From the NCBI GenBank assembly GCA_963710675.1, contig CAVQBE010000027.1, forward strand, positions 124,001-188,000: a DNA stretch of 64,000 nt, read 5' to 3'. Both the position numbers and the translations under genes were made by a program. This DNA is from JACCZX01 sp963710675 (GTDB lineage Bacteria > Pseudomonadota > Gammaproteobacteria > Burkholderiales > Burkholderiaceae_F). The notes under the pieces were generated by a model, which did no database searches, was not told the DNA's origin, and saw nothing but the letters and a program-made list of their open reading frames with translations. Position 1 is the first letter of the stretch. Each line of letters opens with the position of its first letter. Positions 41,316 through 51,258 of this stretch are shown piece after piece.

Positions 41316-41645
41316 ATGAAAACGATGACTAAGTCTGAGTTGATCGCGCGCCTTGCGGAGCGCAATCCCCGCTTGGTTGCGCGCGATGCGGACGAGGCAG
41401 TCAATACGATGCTCGATACGATGACCGAAGCCCTGTCTACCGGTCAACGTATTGAGATTCGCGGCTTCGGTAGCTTTGCGCTGAACTATCGGCCGCCGCG
41501 CGTGGGACGCAATCCGAAATCGGGTGACCGCGTCCAGGTGCCGGCGAAGCATGTTCCTCACTTCAAAGCAGGCAAAGAGCTGCGTGAGCGGGTCGATGGG
41601 CATGAGGAGGCAGACACCGCTGCCAACGGGGAACTGGACGAATAA
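41316..41645 (+). CDS. ihfB: Integration host factor subunit beta
   Basis: 109 residues. HU/IHF fold with MTKSELIARLAERNP, the DNA-arm motif EIRGFGSFALNYRPPRVGRN and PKSGDRVQVPAKHVPHFKAG; the acidic tail after residue 95 is longer than in E. coli. Start at 41316 (MKT MTKSEL); ATG at 41325 would match the usual family start. Bends DNA with IhfA. Follows rpsA as in most proteobacteria; a terminator follows at 41662. Intact. Confidence 0.94.
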   Translation: MKTMTKSELIARLAERNPRLVARDADEAVNTMLDTMTEALSTGQRIEIRGFGSFALNYRPPRVGRNPKSGDRVQVPAKHVPHFKAGKELRERVDGHEEADTAANGELDE

Positions 41646-41661
41646 CCTTGCGGTTCGTACC

Positions 41662-41688
41662 AGGCCGCCTAGCCCGCGGCCTTTTTTT
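41662..41688 (+). terminator. Rho-independent terminator after ihfB
   Basis: AGGCCGC-CTAGCCC-GCGGCCT stem followed by a run of T, 17 bases past the ihfB stop. A TACAAT -10-like box at 41702-41707 may restart transcription for lapA. Confidence 0.85.
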
Positions 41689-41737
41689 CGCCCGTATTCC
41701 CTACAATAAAGTTCTTCGATAGCAGAGGGCTCGCCGC

Positions 41738-42073
41738 ATGAAGCTCGCCGCGTGGTTGCTCAAGCTTGGATTTTTCTTGCTGGTGTTGTGGTTTGCGCTG
41801 AAGAACACGACGCCGGTGCCGGTGCGTTTCAATTCGGAGCTGGTTTGGGAGCACGTGCCGCTGATTGTTGTGATGCTGATTTGCGTTGCAATTGGCGCGT
41901 TGCTGGGGGCGCTGGCGTTGTCTCTTCCCATTTACAAGATGCGGCGCGAAGTAGCGCAGTTGAGGCGACTGAGCCCAACAGTTCCTGGTTCCGAGTCGTC
42001 AGCAGAGCGCATGGCGAGCGCAGCCCGTCAATCTGGCGCAGTTGCTGAATTGGGAACGGGCGAGCGGACCTGA
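41738..42073 (+). CDS. lapA: Lipopolysaccharide assembly protein A
   Basis: 111 residues (LapA/YciS, DUF1049). Two membrane helices (LLKLGFFLLVLWFALKN and VPLIVVMLICVAIGALLGAL) around the family motif NTTPVPVRF, followed by a cytoplasmic coiled-coil-like tail KMRREVAQLRRL. With LapB it controls LpxC turnover by FtsH and so LPS amount. Standard neighbour of ihfB and lapB. Intact. Confidence 0.9.
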   Translation: MKLAAWLLKLGFFLLVLWFALKNTTPVPVRFNSELVWEHVPLIVVMLICVAIGALLGALALSLPIYKMRREVAQLRRLSPTVPGSESSAERMASAARQSGAVAELGTGERT

Positions 42074-42094
42074 CGGCCAAACGCCGGATACGCC

Positions 42095-43276
42095 ATGGAG
42101 ATCGAGCTTTGGCATCTGCTGGCGCTCCCATTTTTATTCATAGCTGGCTGGCTTGCGCGTGGATTCGAGTCACGCGTCAGTGAAACTGATAACGCCGCGC
42201 TGCCGCGCTCTTACTTTCGCGGTCTCAATCACTTGCTGAACGATCAGCCCGACAAGGCGATCGACGCATTCATCGAGGTCGTCAAGCTCGATCCCGAAAC
42301 GATCGACCTGCATCAGGCGCTAGGCAATCTCTTTCGTCGACGCGGTGAGTTCGACCGGGCGGTTCGCATTCACACGCACCTGTTGAATCGCGCCGATCTG
42401 CCCGCACGACAACGCTCGCAAGCCCTCGAGGAGCTTGGACAGGATTACTTGAAGGCGGGTTTGCTGGACCGCGCCGAGGACGCTTTCGTGCAACTGGTCG
42501 AAGACCGGCACCATCGCTTCGACGCGTTGCGCGCACTGGTCCGCATTTATCAAACCGAGCGCGAGTGGCTGAAAGCCGTCGACTGCGCGCGCAAGTTGCA
42601 AAGCGAAGCCGGAGAATCGCACCAGGTTGCGATCTCGCACTACTACTGCGAGCTCGCGAGCGATGCGCTGCGACGCAATGCATTGGATGAGGCCCAAGTG
42701 GCGATCGAACAGGCTCTGGCCACCAACCGCAAATCGGTACGTGCTTTGATACTTGCAGGTGACGTCGCGATCAAGCGCGGTGACTCCGAAGAGGCACTGC
42801 GTCAATGGCGGCGCGTAGAGGAAACCTCAGCTGAGTACGTCCCTTTGATAGCGGCACGCGCTGCCGACGCAATGGCGGCCGAAGGCCGCGAGCAGGAAGC
42901 GCTTGAATGGCTCGAACAGGCGCTGCGCGAGGCACCGTCAATCGATCTGCTCGATGTCGTAGCGCATCGGGCGACGGCGTGGCGCGGTGCTGCCGTTGCC
43001 GAAGCCCTGATTGCGAAGGAAACGCAGCGGCATCCATCGTTGCTGGGGTTTGAGCGACTGCTGGAAGCGCGGATGGCGAACAATCAGAATAACGGCAAGG
43101 TTGACGGTGAGCTTCAACTGCTCAGTTCCCTTTTGAGTAGTCACACCCAAAAGCTTGCGCGATATCGCTGCAGCAAGTGCGGCTTTCGCGCGCGCGAGTT
43201 CCACTGGAACTGTCCCGGTTGCACAAGTTGGGACAGCTATCCCCCGCGACGCGTCGAGGAACTGGACGTCGCGTGA
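42095..43276 (+). CDS. lapB: Lipopolysaccharide assembly protein B
   Basis: 393 residues. N-terminal anchor MEIELWHLLALPFLFIAGWL; nine or so TPR units beginning SYFRGLNHLLNDQPDKAIDAF and LGNLFRRRGEFDRAVRIH; C-terminal rubredoxin-like zinc/iron site with YRCSKCGF and NCPGCTSWD. LapB (YciM) is the adaptor that directs FtsH to LpxC. Its stop overlaps the cysM GTG. Intact. Confidence 0.94.
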   Translation: MEIELWHLLALPFLFIAGWLARGFESRVSETDNAALPRSYFRGLNHLLNDQPDKAIDAFIEVVKLDPETIDLHQALGNLFRRRGEFDRAVRIHTHLLNRADLPARQRSQALEELGQDYLKAGLLDRAEDAFVQLVEDRHHRFDALRALVRIYQTEREWLKAVDCARKLQSEAGESHQVAISHYYCELASDALRRNALDEAQVAIEQALATNRKSVRALILAGDVAIKRGDSEEALRQWRRVEETSAEYVPLIAARAADAMAAEGREQEALEWLEQALREAPSIDLLDVVAHRATAWRGAAVAEALIAKETQRHPSLLGFERLLEARMANNQNNGKVDGELQLLSSLLSSHTQKLARYRCSKCGFRAREFHWNCPGCTSWDSYPPRRVEELDVA

Positions 43277-44208
43277 CTGCGGTGATCGGCAGTGCCTTTC
43301 GCACGATCGAACAAACGATCGGCAACACACCGCTGGTGCGTCTGCAGCGTATGGGCGCCGCTGACTACCATCAGCGCAGCAACATCATTCTGGGAAAACT
43401 AGAAGGCAACAATCCGGGCGGATCGGTGAAGGATCGTCCCGCTTGGTCGATGATCGTGCGCGCGGAAGAGCGTGGTCTTATTCGCCCTGGTGATCGCCTG
43501 ATCGAGGCGACCAGCGGCAACACCGGGATCGCGCTCGCAATGATCGCTGCGATGAAGGGATATCGCATGACGTTGATCATGCCGGATAACCTGAGTTTCG
43601 AACGGCGCTCGAGCATGCGGGCATACGGAGCGGAGCTGCTGCTGACACCGGCTGCATCCGGGCTAAACCAAGGAGGAATGGAGTACGCCCGGGACCTGGC
43701 GCTGCAAATGCAGGCACGCGGCGAAGGTGTCGTGCTCGATCAATTTGCGAATGCGGACAATCCGCGCGTGCATTTCGAGACAACCGGCCCCGAAATCTGG
43801 CGCGATACCCATGGCAGTGTCACGCACTTCGTCAGCGCGATGGGAACGACCGGCACGATCATGGGCGTCTCTCGCTATCTGAAAGAAAAGAATTCTGCGA
43901 TCAGCATCATCGGCGCGCAGCCTGCAGAAGGCTCGCAGATTCCTGGCATTCGAAAATGGCCGGAGCCGTACCTGCCGAAAATCTACGAGGCGTCGCGAGT
44001 TGACCGCATTGAAGCGGTATCGCAGGCGGACGCCGAGACATTCGCTCGGCGGCTGGCAGCCGAAGAGGGAATTTTTTGCGGCGTTTCCGCGGGTGGCGCC
44101 TGCGCCATCGCACTGCGCGTGGCTGCTGAAGTCGAGAACGCGACGATTGTATTTATCGTGTGCGATCGCGGCGACCGGTATCTCTCGACCGGTGTTTTTC
44201 CCGGTTGA
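43273..44208 (+). CDS. cysM: Cysteine synthase B (O-acetylserine sulfhydrylase)
   Basis: 311 residues from GTG 43273, which overlaps the lapB stop as GTGA. PLP lysine in LEGNNPGGSVKDRPAW, the phosphate-binding TSGNTGIALA, MGTTGTIMGVSRYLKE and CysM-type SQIPGIRKWPEPYLPKIY. Makes cysteine from O-acetylserine and sulfide, or thiosulfate in CysM. CysM rather than CysK is favoured by the NNPGGSVKDRPA loop and gene context. Intact; convergent with fumarase with an 8-base gap. Confidence 0.93.
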   Translation: MTAVIGSAFRTIEQTIGNTPLVRLQRMGAADYHQRSNIILGKLEGNNPGGSVKDRPAWSMIVRAEERGLIRPGDRLIEATSGNTGIALAMIAAMKGYRMTLIMPDNLSFERRSSMRAYGAELLLTPAASGLNQGGMEYARDLALQMQARGEGVVLDQFANADNPRVHFETTGPEIWRDTHGSVTHFVSAMGTTGTIMGVSRYLKEKNSAISIIGAQPAEGSQIPGIRKWPEPYLPKIYEASRVDRIEAVSQADAETFARRLAAEEGIFCGVSAGGACAIALRVAAEVENATIVFIVCDRGDRYLSTGVFPG

Positions 44209-44216
44209 TAGGTGGC

Positions 44217-45747
44217 TTACGCGACGGCGACGGGGATTTGCCCGATCTTTGCCTGCCACTCTCGCGGGCCGGTCTGATGCACTGAAGTGCCGTCCGCGCT
44301 GACCGCGACTGTCACCGGCATGTCACGTACATCGAACTCGTAAATCGCTTCCATGCCGAGGTCGGCGAAACCAACCACCTTGGCGCTCTTAATGGCCTTT
44401 GCGACCAGATACGCGGCCCCACCCACGGCCATCAGGTAGGCGCTTTTGTGTTTGCGTATTGCGTCGATCGCGACCGGGCCGCGTTCTGCTTTGCCAATCA
44501 TCGCGATTAAACCTGTCTGCGCAAGCATCATTTCGGTGAACTTGTCCATTCGCGTCGAAGTCGTTGGGCCGGCTGGACCGACGACTTCACTGCGAACGGG
44601 ATCAACAGGGCCCACGTAATAAATCACGCGATTGGTGAAATCGACAGGCAGCTTTTCCTTTTTCGCAAGCATGTCGGCGATACGCTTATGCGCGGCATCC
44701 CGTCCCGTTAGCATGCGGCCATTCAGAAGCAGCGTCTGACCAGGGGCCCAGGACGCGACTTCCTCTTTCGTCAAAGTGTCTAAGTTGACGCGAGTGCTGC
44801 GGTTGTAGTCGGGTTGCCAGTTCACGTCCGGCCATAGATCGAGCGATGGAGGCTCGATATAGGCCGGCCCCGAACCATCAAGCTGAAAGTGCGCGTGGCG
44901 CGTCGCTGCGCAATTAGGAATCATCGCAACCGGCTTGCCGGCAGCGTGCGTCGGATACATTTTTACTTTGACGTCGAGCACGGTGGTCAGGCCACCCAGC
45001 CCTTGCGCGCCGATGCCCAGTGCATTGACCTTGTCGTACAATTCGACTCTCAGCTTCTCCACGTCGGTGTCGTGTGGCACCGCCCCGTTGTTTGAGATCG
45101 AACATGTCGATGTCTTCCATCAGCGCTTCTTTCGCCAGCAGCATTGCTTTCTCTGCGGTGCCGCCGATGCCGATGCCCAGCATTCCAGGTGGGCACCAGC
45201 CAGCACCCATCGTCGGCACCGTCTGCAGAACCCAGTCGACGATTGAATCGCTTGGATTGAGCATCACGAACTTGCTCTTGTTTTCCGATCCCCCACCTTT
45301 TGCAGCAACCATCACGTCGACTTTGTCGCCCGGTACGAGCTGAACGTTGATCACGGCCGGGGTGTTATCACCGGTGTTCTTACGTTCGAATTCTGGTGGA
45401 CTCACGATCGAGGCACGTAGAAGGTTGTCCGGATGCTGATAGCCGCGACGCACGCCTTCGTTGACGGCATCTTCCAGCGAGCCGGTGAAGCCATCCCATC
45501 GCACGTCCATGCCGATCTTCAGAAAGACATTGACGATGCCGGTGTCCTGACAGATCGGCCGCTTGCCTTCGGCGCACATGCGCGAGTTGGTCAGAATCTG
45601 GGCAATCGCGTCCTTCGCCGCCGTGCTCTGTTCGCCTTCGTACGCACGCGCGAGATGACTGATGTAATCCGCCGGGTGGTAGTAGCTGATGTACTGCAAC
45701 GCGCCGGCGATGCTTTCGACGAGGTCAGCCTGCCGAATGTTCGTCAT
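44217..45747 (-). CDS. fumA: Class I fumarate hydratase, iron-sulfur type (frameshifted)
   Basis: About 509 residues. Starts MTNIRQADLVESIAGALQYI. The 4Fe-4S ligands can be placed in RPICQDTGIVNVF, GAGWCPPGMLG and MIPNCAATRHAHFQ; the C-terminal domain has VDPVRSEVVGPAGPTTSTRM and KAERGPVAIDAIRKHKSAYL. Interconverts fumarate and malate. One shift near 45080 (around VPHDTDVEKLRVEL). Its start overlaps the upstream membrane gene stop as ATGA. Confidence 0.93.
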
Positions 45748-46388
45748 GTGTGATCCTTCGCGGTCTTTTCGGGACCCGCCATCAGGCGATCCGTCGAAGC
45801 AATTGCCATGGCGGAGAGCAGGAAAGTGATATGAATCACCGTCTGCGCGATCAATACCTTCTCGGAGTAGTTGTCGGCATTTATGAATGTCTTCAGCAGA
45901 TGAATCGAGCTGATACCGATGATTGCCGTCGCGAGCTTGACCTTCAATACGCTGGCGTTCACGTGCGACAGCCATTCGGGTTGGTCCGGATGGCCTTCGA
46001 GGTACATGCGCGATACGAAGGTTTCGTAACCGCCGATTATCACCATGATCAGAAGGTTCGAGATCATCACGACATCAATCAGCGCCAGCACCACCAGCAT
46101 GATGACCGTTTCGTTTAATTCCGGCGGCACTGGGACCGACACGCCGTTCTTTTCTATCATCGGTATCTGGTACCCGACACTTTTTATCAGCGCGTCCAGC
46201 GCGGCGGCATCGCCGAACGCGGCTTCGATGAGATGCACCAGCTCGACCCAGAAGTGGTACACGTAAACCGCCTGCGCCAGGATGAGTCCGATGTAGAGTG
46301 GCAACTGCAGCCAGCGCGTGGCAAAAATCAACCGCGGCACGAGCGGAATGGGTCGCGTCACGGCGCGCTGTAGTTCGGTGGCAGACAT
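45744..46388 (-). CDS. UPF0114 (YqhA) family membrane protein
   Basis: 214 residues with about four membrane helices. Family landmarks: LIFATRWLQLPLYIGLILAQ at the N-terminus, VVLALIDVVMISNLLIMVII and GYETFVSRM in the middle, and KLATAIIGISSIHLLKTFI later. Function unknown. Forms a two-gene operon with fumarase by ATGA overlap. Intact. Confidence 0.88.
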   Translation of the reverse strand: MSATELQRAVTRPIPLVPRLIFATRWLQLPLYIGLILAQAVYVYHFWVELVHLIEAAFGDAAALDALIKSVGYQIPMIEKNGVSVPVPPELNETVIMLVVLALIDVVMISNLLIMVIIGGYETFVSRMYLEGHPDQPEWLSHVNASVLKVKLATAIIGISSIHLLKTFINADNYSEKVLIAQTVIHITFLLSAMAIASTDRLMAGPEKTAKDHT

Positions 46389-46624
46389 GGAGAGATCGGG
46401 CGTGGAAGGGATGAAATTCTATCTGGCGCGCCGTCTGCAGCCTATTGAGCGGGCCATGGATGCCCTCATATCCGACACTGGCCGAACGGCTTTGCTTTCG
46501 GCCGGTCCAAAACCTTGATTTGAGGCGCTTGGGGAAAACGATGTAGTGTGGTTGAAAAGTGCGGATGTTTTACTAGGCCTTTCCGGCTCGTTAACCGATT
46601 TCTACTCTTTGTGGAGAAGACTTT
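46389..46624. other. Divergent gap upstream of htpX
   Basis: About 235 bases between the minus-strand UPF0114 gene and htpX. I see a good Shine-Dalgarno (GGAGAAG) just before htpX but no convincing sigma-32 or sigma-70 promoter. A CGGCC-type repeat near 46481-46506 is weak. Confidence 0.4.
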
Positions 46625-47512
46625 ATGAAACGTATCGCTCTGTTCGTTTTGACGAACCTTGCGATTATGGCGGTACTGGTGCTGTTCCTGACCGTGCTGT
46701 CGTCCGTGTTTGGCATCAATTTCAACCTTGGCGGGCAAACGCTGAATATCGGAAGTCTGGCCATCTTTTCGCTGGTCGTTGGCTTTACCGGCGCGTTCAT
46801 TTCGCTGCTGCTGTCGAAGTCGATGGCGAAATGGTCGACTGGCGCGCAGGTGATCAGCCAGCCGTCCAACGCGATGGAATCGTGGCTGGTCGGTGCAGTG
46901 CAGCGCCATGCCGAAAAGGCCGGCATCGGCATGCCTGAAGTCGCCATTTTTGAGGGCGAGCCGAACGCGTTTGCAACCGGCGCTTTTAAGAACAGTGCGC
47001 TGGTAGCGGTGTCAACCGGCTTGTTGCAATCGATGAGCAAGGACGAGGTCGAAGCAGTGCTCGGCCACGAGGTCTCGCACATCGCCAACGGCGATATGGT
47101 GACAATGACACTGTTGCAGGGTGTGATGAACACGTTCGTCGTGTTCGCTTCGCGCGTGATCGGCTACGTCGTAGACCGGATGGTGTTGCGTAACGAAAGT
47201 GCGGCGCCAGGGATCGGGTATTACCTGACGACGATAGTGCTGGACATTGCACTCGGATTCCTGGCGGCAATCGTGGTGGCATGGTTCTCGCGCCGACGCG
47301 AATTCCGCGCGGACGCCGGTGCGGCTGCGCTGATGGGAAGCAATCGTCCGATGATCAACGCGCTCGCGCGTCTGGGTGGGCAAGACCCAGGGCAATTGCC
47401 GCAGCAAGTCCAAACGTTCGGGATCAACGGACGTCCGAGTGGAATGCTCGCGCTATTTTCGAGTCATCCGCCGATCGAGCAGCGAATCGCCGCTTTGCAG
47501 GCCACGCGATAA
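46625..47512 (+). CDS. htpX: Membrane zinc metalloprotease HtpX
   Basis: 295 residues. Two N-terminal membrane helices (ALFVLTNLAIMAVLVLFLTV, then LAIFSLVVGFTGAFISLLL), a zinc site HEVSH (HExxH, about residue 142) with the third ligand in RREFRADAGAAALMG, and two further helices between. It degrades misfolded inner-membrane proteins alongside FtsH. Ends SSHPPIEQRIAALQ, the family signature. Intact. Confidence 0.95.
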   Translation: MKRIALFVLTNLAIMAVLVLFLTVLSSVFGINFNLGGQTLNIGSLAIFSLVVGFTGAFISLLLSKSMAKWSTGAQVISQPSNAMESWLVGAVQRHAEKAGIGMPEVAIFEGEPNAFATGAFKNSALVAVSTGLLQSMSKDEVEAVLGHEVSHIANGDMVTMTLLQGVMNTFVVFASRVIGYVVDRMVLRNESAAPGIGYYLTTIVLDIALGFLAAIVVAWFSRRREFRADAGAAALMGSNRPMINALARLGGQDPGQLPQQVQTFGINGRPSGMLALFSSHPPIEQRIAALQATR

Positions 47513-47535
47513 TCGACGACGCCTGCTTCGAAACT

Positions 47536-47562
47536 AAAGGCCGGGACGTCCCGGCCTTTTTT
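47536..47562 (+). terminator. Bidirectional terminator between htpX and the MATE gene
   Basis: AAAGGCCGGGAC/GTCCCGGCCTTT is a perfect palindrome followed by TTTT on the plus strand and preceded by AAA, so it can act on both convergent transcripts. Confidence 0.88.
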
Positions 47563-48941
47563 ATGCCTGCTGCGCAGCCCGCCGTGACACGACGTTTGCC
47601 AGCCACGCCAGCAAGATCGCGGCAAGCGCCAGCGCGAGCGTTGCGGCCTCCCAGAAGCCGAGCGCTCCGCGCGGGGAACCTAGCGGAGTTTGGTTAAACG
47701 CAATCCAATACCCGCCGAACAATCCTATGCCCCACAGCGAAACACCATAAATCACCATCGGCCACAGCGTGTTTTTGTAGCCACGCAGCGCAAAGCCGGC
47801 AATCCCTTGCCCCGCATCGAAGACATGAAAGACTGCTGTCCAGCCGATTAAAGTAATCGCGATCGCACTGACCGCGGCGTCAATCGTGTACAGCCCTACG
47901 AGCGGCTCGCGCAGCAACCAGACCAGAATCGCGGCGACGAGGGCGATGGTGATCGACAGGCGAAATCCACGTAAAGCAGCGATGCGCGCGACACGCGGAT
48001 GGCCCGCGCCAAGCGATTGTGCGACCAGCACGCTGGTCGCTATGCCGATCGCGAGCGGAACCATGAACAGCACCGCTGCAATATTGGCGACCACCTGATG
48101 CCCCGCTACCGCCGCAGTTCCCAAGCGCGCTATCAAGACGGCCATGAACGTGAATGACGTCACTTCGAAGAGCACTGAAAGGCCAATCGGAATGCCGAGC
48201 TTTAGCAGCTCCCGTTGGCTCTTCCACCGCGCCATATGCGTACGGTCGCTGTGAAAGCGCCGAAAGAACGGATCGAGTCGCCAAACGCCGAGGTTCAGTG
48301 CAAGCATCAGCCACGCAAGAGCCGCAGTTGCAACGCCGGCGCCTGCACCGCCCATCGCTGGAATCGGGCCGGCGCCAAACATGAACACCGCATTGAGCGG
48401 TATCTTGAGCGCGAGCGCCGATACGTTGATCAGCATCGTGATTTTGGGCCGTGAAACGGCCGCGTTCAGAGCGACAAACGCGCGCGCTGCCAAGGCTGCC
48501 GGCAATCCAAAAGCAATCGCCTGCAAGTACGTAGTGGAGATCGTGGCAACGTCCGCATCGACGCGCGCGAATGCCGAGCCATGTGTCCGTGGCAAGCAAG
48601 ATCGGCAAGCCGATCAGCGTCAGGAAAACCGACAACCAGAGCGCTTGCTGCAGATCGTCGCCAATAGCGCGCCAGCGGTGCGCTCCAAAATGGTGGCCGG
48701 CAATCGGTGACAACGCCTGCAGCACACCCATCAAACCGATGTAGACCGACACATAAATGCTCGACCCCACGGCCACCGCCGCCAGATCGGTTGCCGACAA
48801 TCGACCCGCCATGACCGTATCGATCGTGCCGTTGCCAACGAGTGCCAGGTTGGCGATAAACAGCGGCCACCCGAGTTTGACGAAAGCGCGTGTCGAAGTG
48901 TCGGGAGGATCGTGCCGCGCAGCGTGCTGCGCAGCGTTCAT
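47561..48941 (-). CDS. MATE family multidrug/sodium exporter (frameshifted)
   Basis: About 460 residues with roughly twelve membrane helices in two halves: KLGWPLFIANLALVGNGTID, TVMAGRLSATDLAAVAVG and SPIAGHHFGA in the first, FEVTSFTFMAVLIARLGTAA and AGHQVVANIAAVLFMVPLAI in the second. These are NorM/MATE signatures. Exports cationic drugs or dyes with Na+ or H+. One shift near 48575. Start at 48941 overlaps the upstream glycosyltransferase stop; an in-frame ATG at 48956 is also available. Confidence 0.9.
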
Positions 48942-50675
48942 CGGTCGCGCACCCAAACCTTGAATACTTCGTCGTAACGCGCGCGCCGCGTGAACTCGTA
49001 AACCACTTTCCAGCCCTGCAACGGTTCGTCGTCATGGCGTGGTGCGCTCGCTGTCGCGATGAATTGCAACGCGACACGAAACAGGAGCGGCGAACTGCGG
49101 CCCGAAGTTCACTCCACCGTGGTAAGCCAACATTGCGCGAACGCCGATTGGCAAGTGATGAGCTTGCACGCAGCCCTCGCCTCCTACACGTTTAACCTGC
49201 GCAGCCAGCACAGCTGCGGTGGACGCGTACGAGCGCGAGTACTCGATCGGGGCACCGTAGATCGAGACGACGACCACCCACACAGCGGCCAATCCACCTG
49301 CGGCAAAAAATGGCCCGCGCCACAGCATCTTTGGTCGCCGCCGCACTCTCCACAATGCAAGTACGAGCCACCCTGCGGTCGCGGCGAGCGCAATCGCGCG
49401 TTGCCACCAAGGGCACTGAAGCTTCGAGTCCGGGCACTAACCGCGACACCGACGCGGCCATTTTGGGCGGTACGCCGGCGTTCCACGCGCCGAAGTAAAT
49501 CCAAACGGCGAGCAGCGCCAGCGTGAACAGCACAAGCGAGAACCAGTCGATCGCATTGTCAGCAGCGCGTCGCAGCGTGGAGACGCTAAAAGCGCCGAGC
49601 ACGACCAGTCCGGGTACCCCTGCGATCAGTTCACGATCGCTGGGGTCGGCCACGACAAGCAAGGCAACGATCGATGATGCAGTGATCAGCATTGGCAGCA
49701 GTACGTGCGGACGGCGCCAAAAACTGCGCCACGAATACAACGTCCAAAGCGCAAACGGCCACAGAGGCCAGGTGTACCAACCCACATTGCGGATAAACCA
49801 CATCAGGCTCGATCAGGCTGGGTCCGTAGAGCTCGCGCGCGTTCCATGCCCACCATGAATCGAAGTAGAGCACCGCTTGCGGCGTTGCATTTTCTGCTGC
49901 GAGCGGCCATACGGCGAACAGCGCATTGCAGCAATCACCATCACAACGATCGCCCGCAACCAGCGGTGTCGGCCGAACGACAAGACAAACACCAGCGTCG
50001 CGACCGTCAGTGCGCCGGCGGGAATTAGGCCGCGCGTGAGTGCAATGGCAGCCAGCGCAATGCCGGCGCCGACAGTTCCTTTCCATGGATCTTCCAGCGA
50101 GACTGCCAACGCGAGCAAGAGCATCGACACCAATGCGAACAGTGCGGTCTCGGCCCCGGTCTCATGCATTCTCACCACGATCCCGATCGTCGCCAGCATC
50201 AGCAGTACCGCGATGTCAGCCAGCATGCGGCCGTAGTCGCGCGGATTGGCTTCGCCACCGAATGCAAACGCAACGGGTTGTGCTTCGCGGCCGCCGCGCA
50301 AGGCGATACGTCGCGTACCAGAGGCTCGTCGTCGCGATCAGAAACCACACCACCGTCACCAGGCGGGCCGCGACGACGTCACCGAAGATGCCGCCGAACC
50401 ATCGAATCATCAGTGCGCCGGCCCAAAACGGCAGAGGACCTTCTTCAGGCAAAGGCTCCCCTACGACCGAGGGCAACCACCACGCGACCGCATCGCCGTG
50501 GGCCATCGTCCACATCACGCCGAAGGCAGACGCGTCCTCCAGGCTCCACGGATCGCGCCCGAATAGATCCAGGAACAATGTAGGCGGCCAGTAGGCCGAA
50601 AAACATCCAGCGCGGCAGCTTGGCGGCCGCCGCCTCGGTGACCCGAGCCGGCGAGGGACGATGCTCAAAGCTCAT
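48938..50675 (-). CDS. Membrane glycosyltransferase, ArnT/PMT-like (frameshifted)
   Basis: About 578 residues with many membrane helices. N-terminal FGLLAAYIVPG, then FGRDPWSLEDASAFGVMW, a periplasmic loop with acidic residues characteristic of GT-C (family 39/83) enzymes. EEGPLPFWAGALMIRWFG, TGAETALFALVSMLLLALAV and NVGWYTWPLWPFALWTLYSW follow. The C-terminal YEFTRRARYDEVFKVWVRDR ends at 48938, overlapping the MATE start. Such enzymes move a sugar from an undecaprenyl/dolichyl carrier to lipid A or protein. Donor and acceptor unknown. At least four frame changes (near 50590, 50290, 49905-49820 and 49390). Confidence 0.75.
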
Positions 50676-50678
50676 CTA

Positions 50679-50704
50679 ATAAAAAAGGCAGCCGAAGCTG
50701 CCTT
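50679..50704 (-). terminator. Rho-independent terminator after rpmE2
   Basis: Minus strand: AAGGCAGC-TTCG-GCTGCCTT followed by TTTT, 22 bases beyond the rpmE2 stop. Clear stem, UUCG loop and T-run. Confidence 0.92.
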
Positions 50705-50726
50705 GTACGCGATTCACTTATGGTTT

Positions 50727-51032
50727 TCACCGGCGGCGTGCGTCGGCCTTGGCCTTGGTCGCCTCGGCAGCGGCGGCATTCACCGCTTCGGTTTTTGCAG
50801 CAAACTTTTGACGGAATTTTTCTACGCGACCGGCTTCAACGATCCGCGTTTGAGCGCCCGTATAAAACGGATGCGACTCCGATGAAGTATCCAGTTTGAA
50901 CAGCGGATACGTCTTGCCGTCGATCTCGATCGTCTCGCGAGACTGCAACGTCGACCTGGTGATCAATTTGAAGTCGTTTTGCATGTCCTGAAAAACGACT
51001 TCGCGGTATTCGGGGTGGATGCCTGGTTTCAT
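50727..51032 (-). CDS. rpmE2: 50S ribosomal protein L31, type B
   Basis: 101 residues. MKPGIHPEYREVVFQDMQ, TRSTLQSRETIEIDGK and SSESHPFYTGAQTRIVEAGR identify L31. It lacks the CxxC zinc motif of the type A form, so it is the zinc-independent paralogue. An Ala/Lys-rich tail (AAAAEATKAKADARRR) makes it longer than usual. Downstream of rho with two hairpins between. Intact. Confidence 0.93.
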   Translation of the reverse strand: MKPGIHPEYREVVFQDMQNDFKLITRSTLQSRETIEIDGKTYPLFKLDTSSESHPFYTGAQTRIVEAGRVEKFRQKFAAKTEAVNAAAAEATKAKADARRR

Positions 51033-51182
51033 TTTGTCGATCAGTCAGTTTGGCCGCCAGCCGCAGCACAACGCTCGACCACGTACCAGAATTTGGAAGA
51101 CGCGGATTATCCGGCTTTTACCTGTACTGAGCAAGCTGTACCGGCGCGGTCAAAGTCCAGCGACGCAGTTGCTGTACTCACA

Positions 51183-51210
51183 AAAATCGCCCGGCTTTGC
51201 CGGCGATTTT
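51183..51210 (-). terminator. Rho-independent terminator after rho
   Basis: Minus strand AAAATCGCC-GGC-AAA-GCC-GGGCGATTTT: a long stem with one bulge, followed by TG-rich sequence ending in T-run. It stands about 50 bases past the rho stop, beyond the 12-bp hairpin at 51223-51252. Confidence 0.75.
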
Positions 51211-51222
51211 GTGGAAACTAAT

Positions 51223-51252
51223 CGCGCAAAAGTAGGTTTGTACTTTTGCGCG
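51223..51252 (-). repeat. Perfect 12-bp inverted repeat just after rho
   Basis: CGCGCAAAAGTA-GGTTTG-TACTTTTGCGCG lies only seven bases past the rho stop codon. Together with the hairpin at 51183-51210 it makes a tandem structure at the rho mRNA end. Confidence 0.7.
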
Positions 51253-51258
51253 CAAGCC

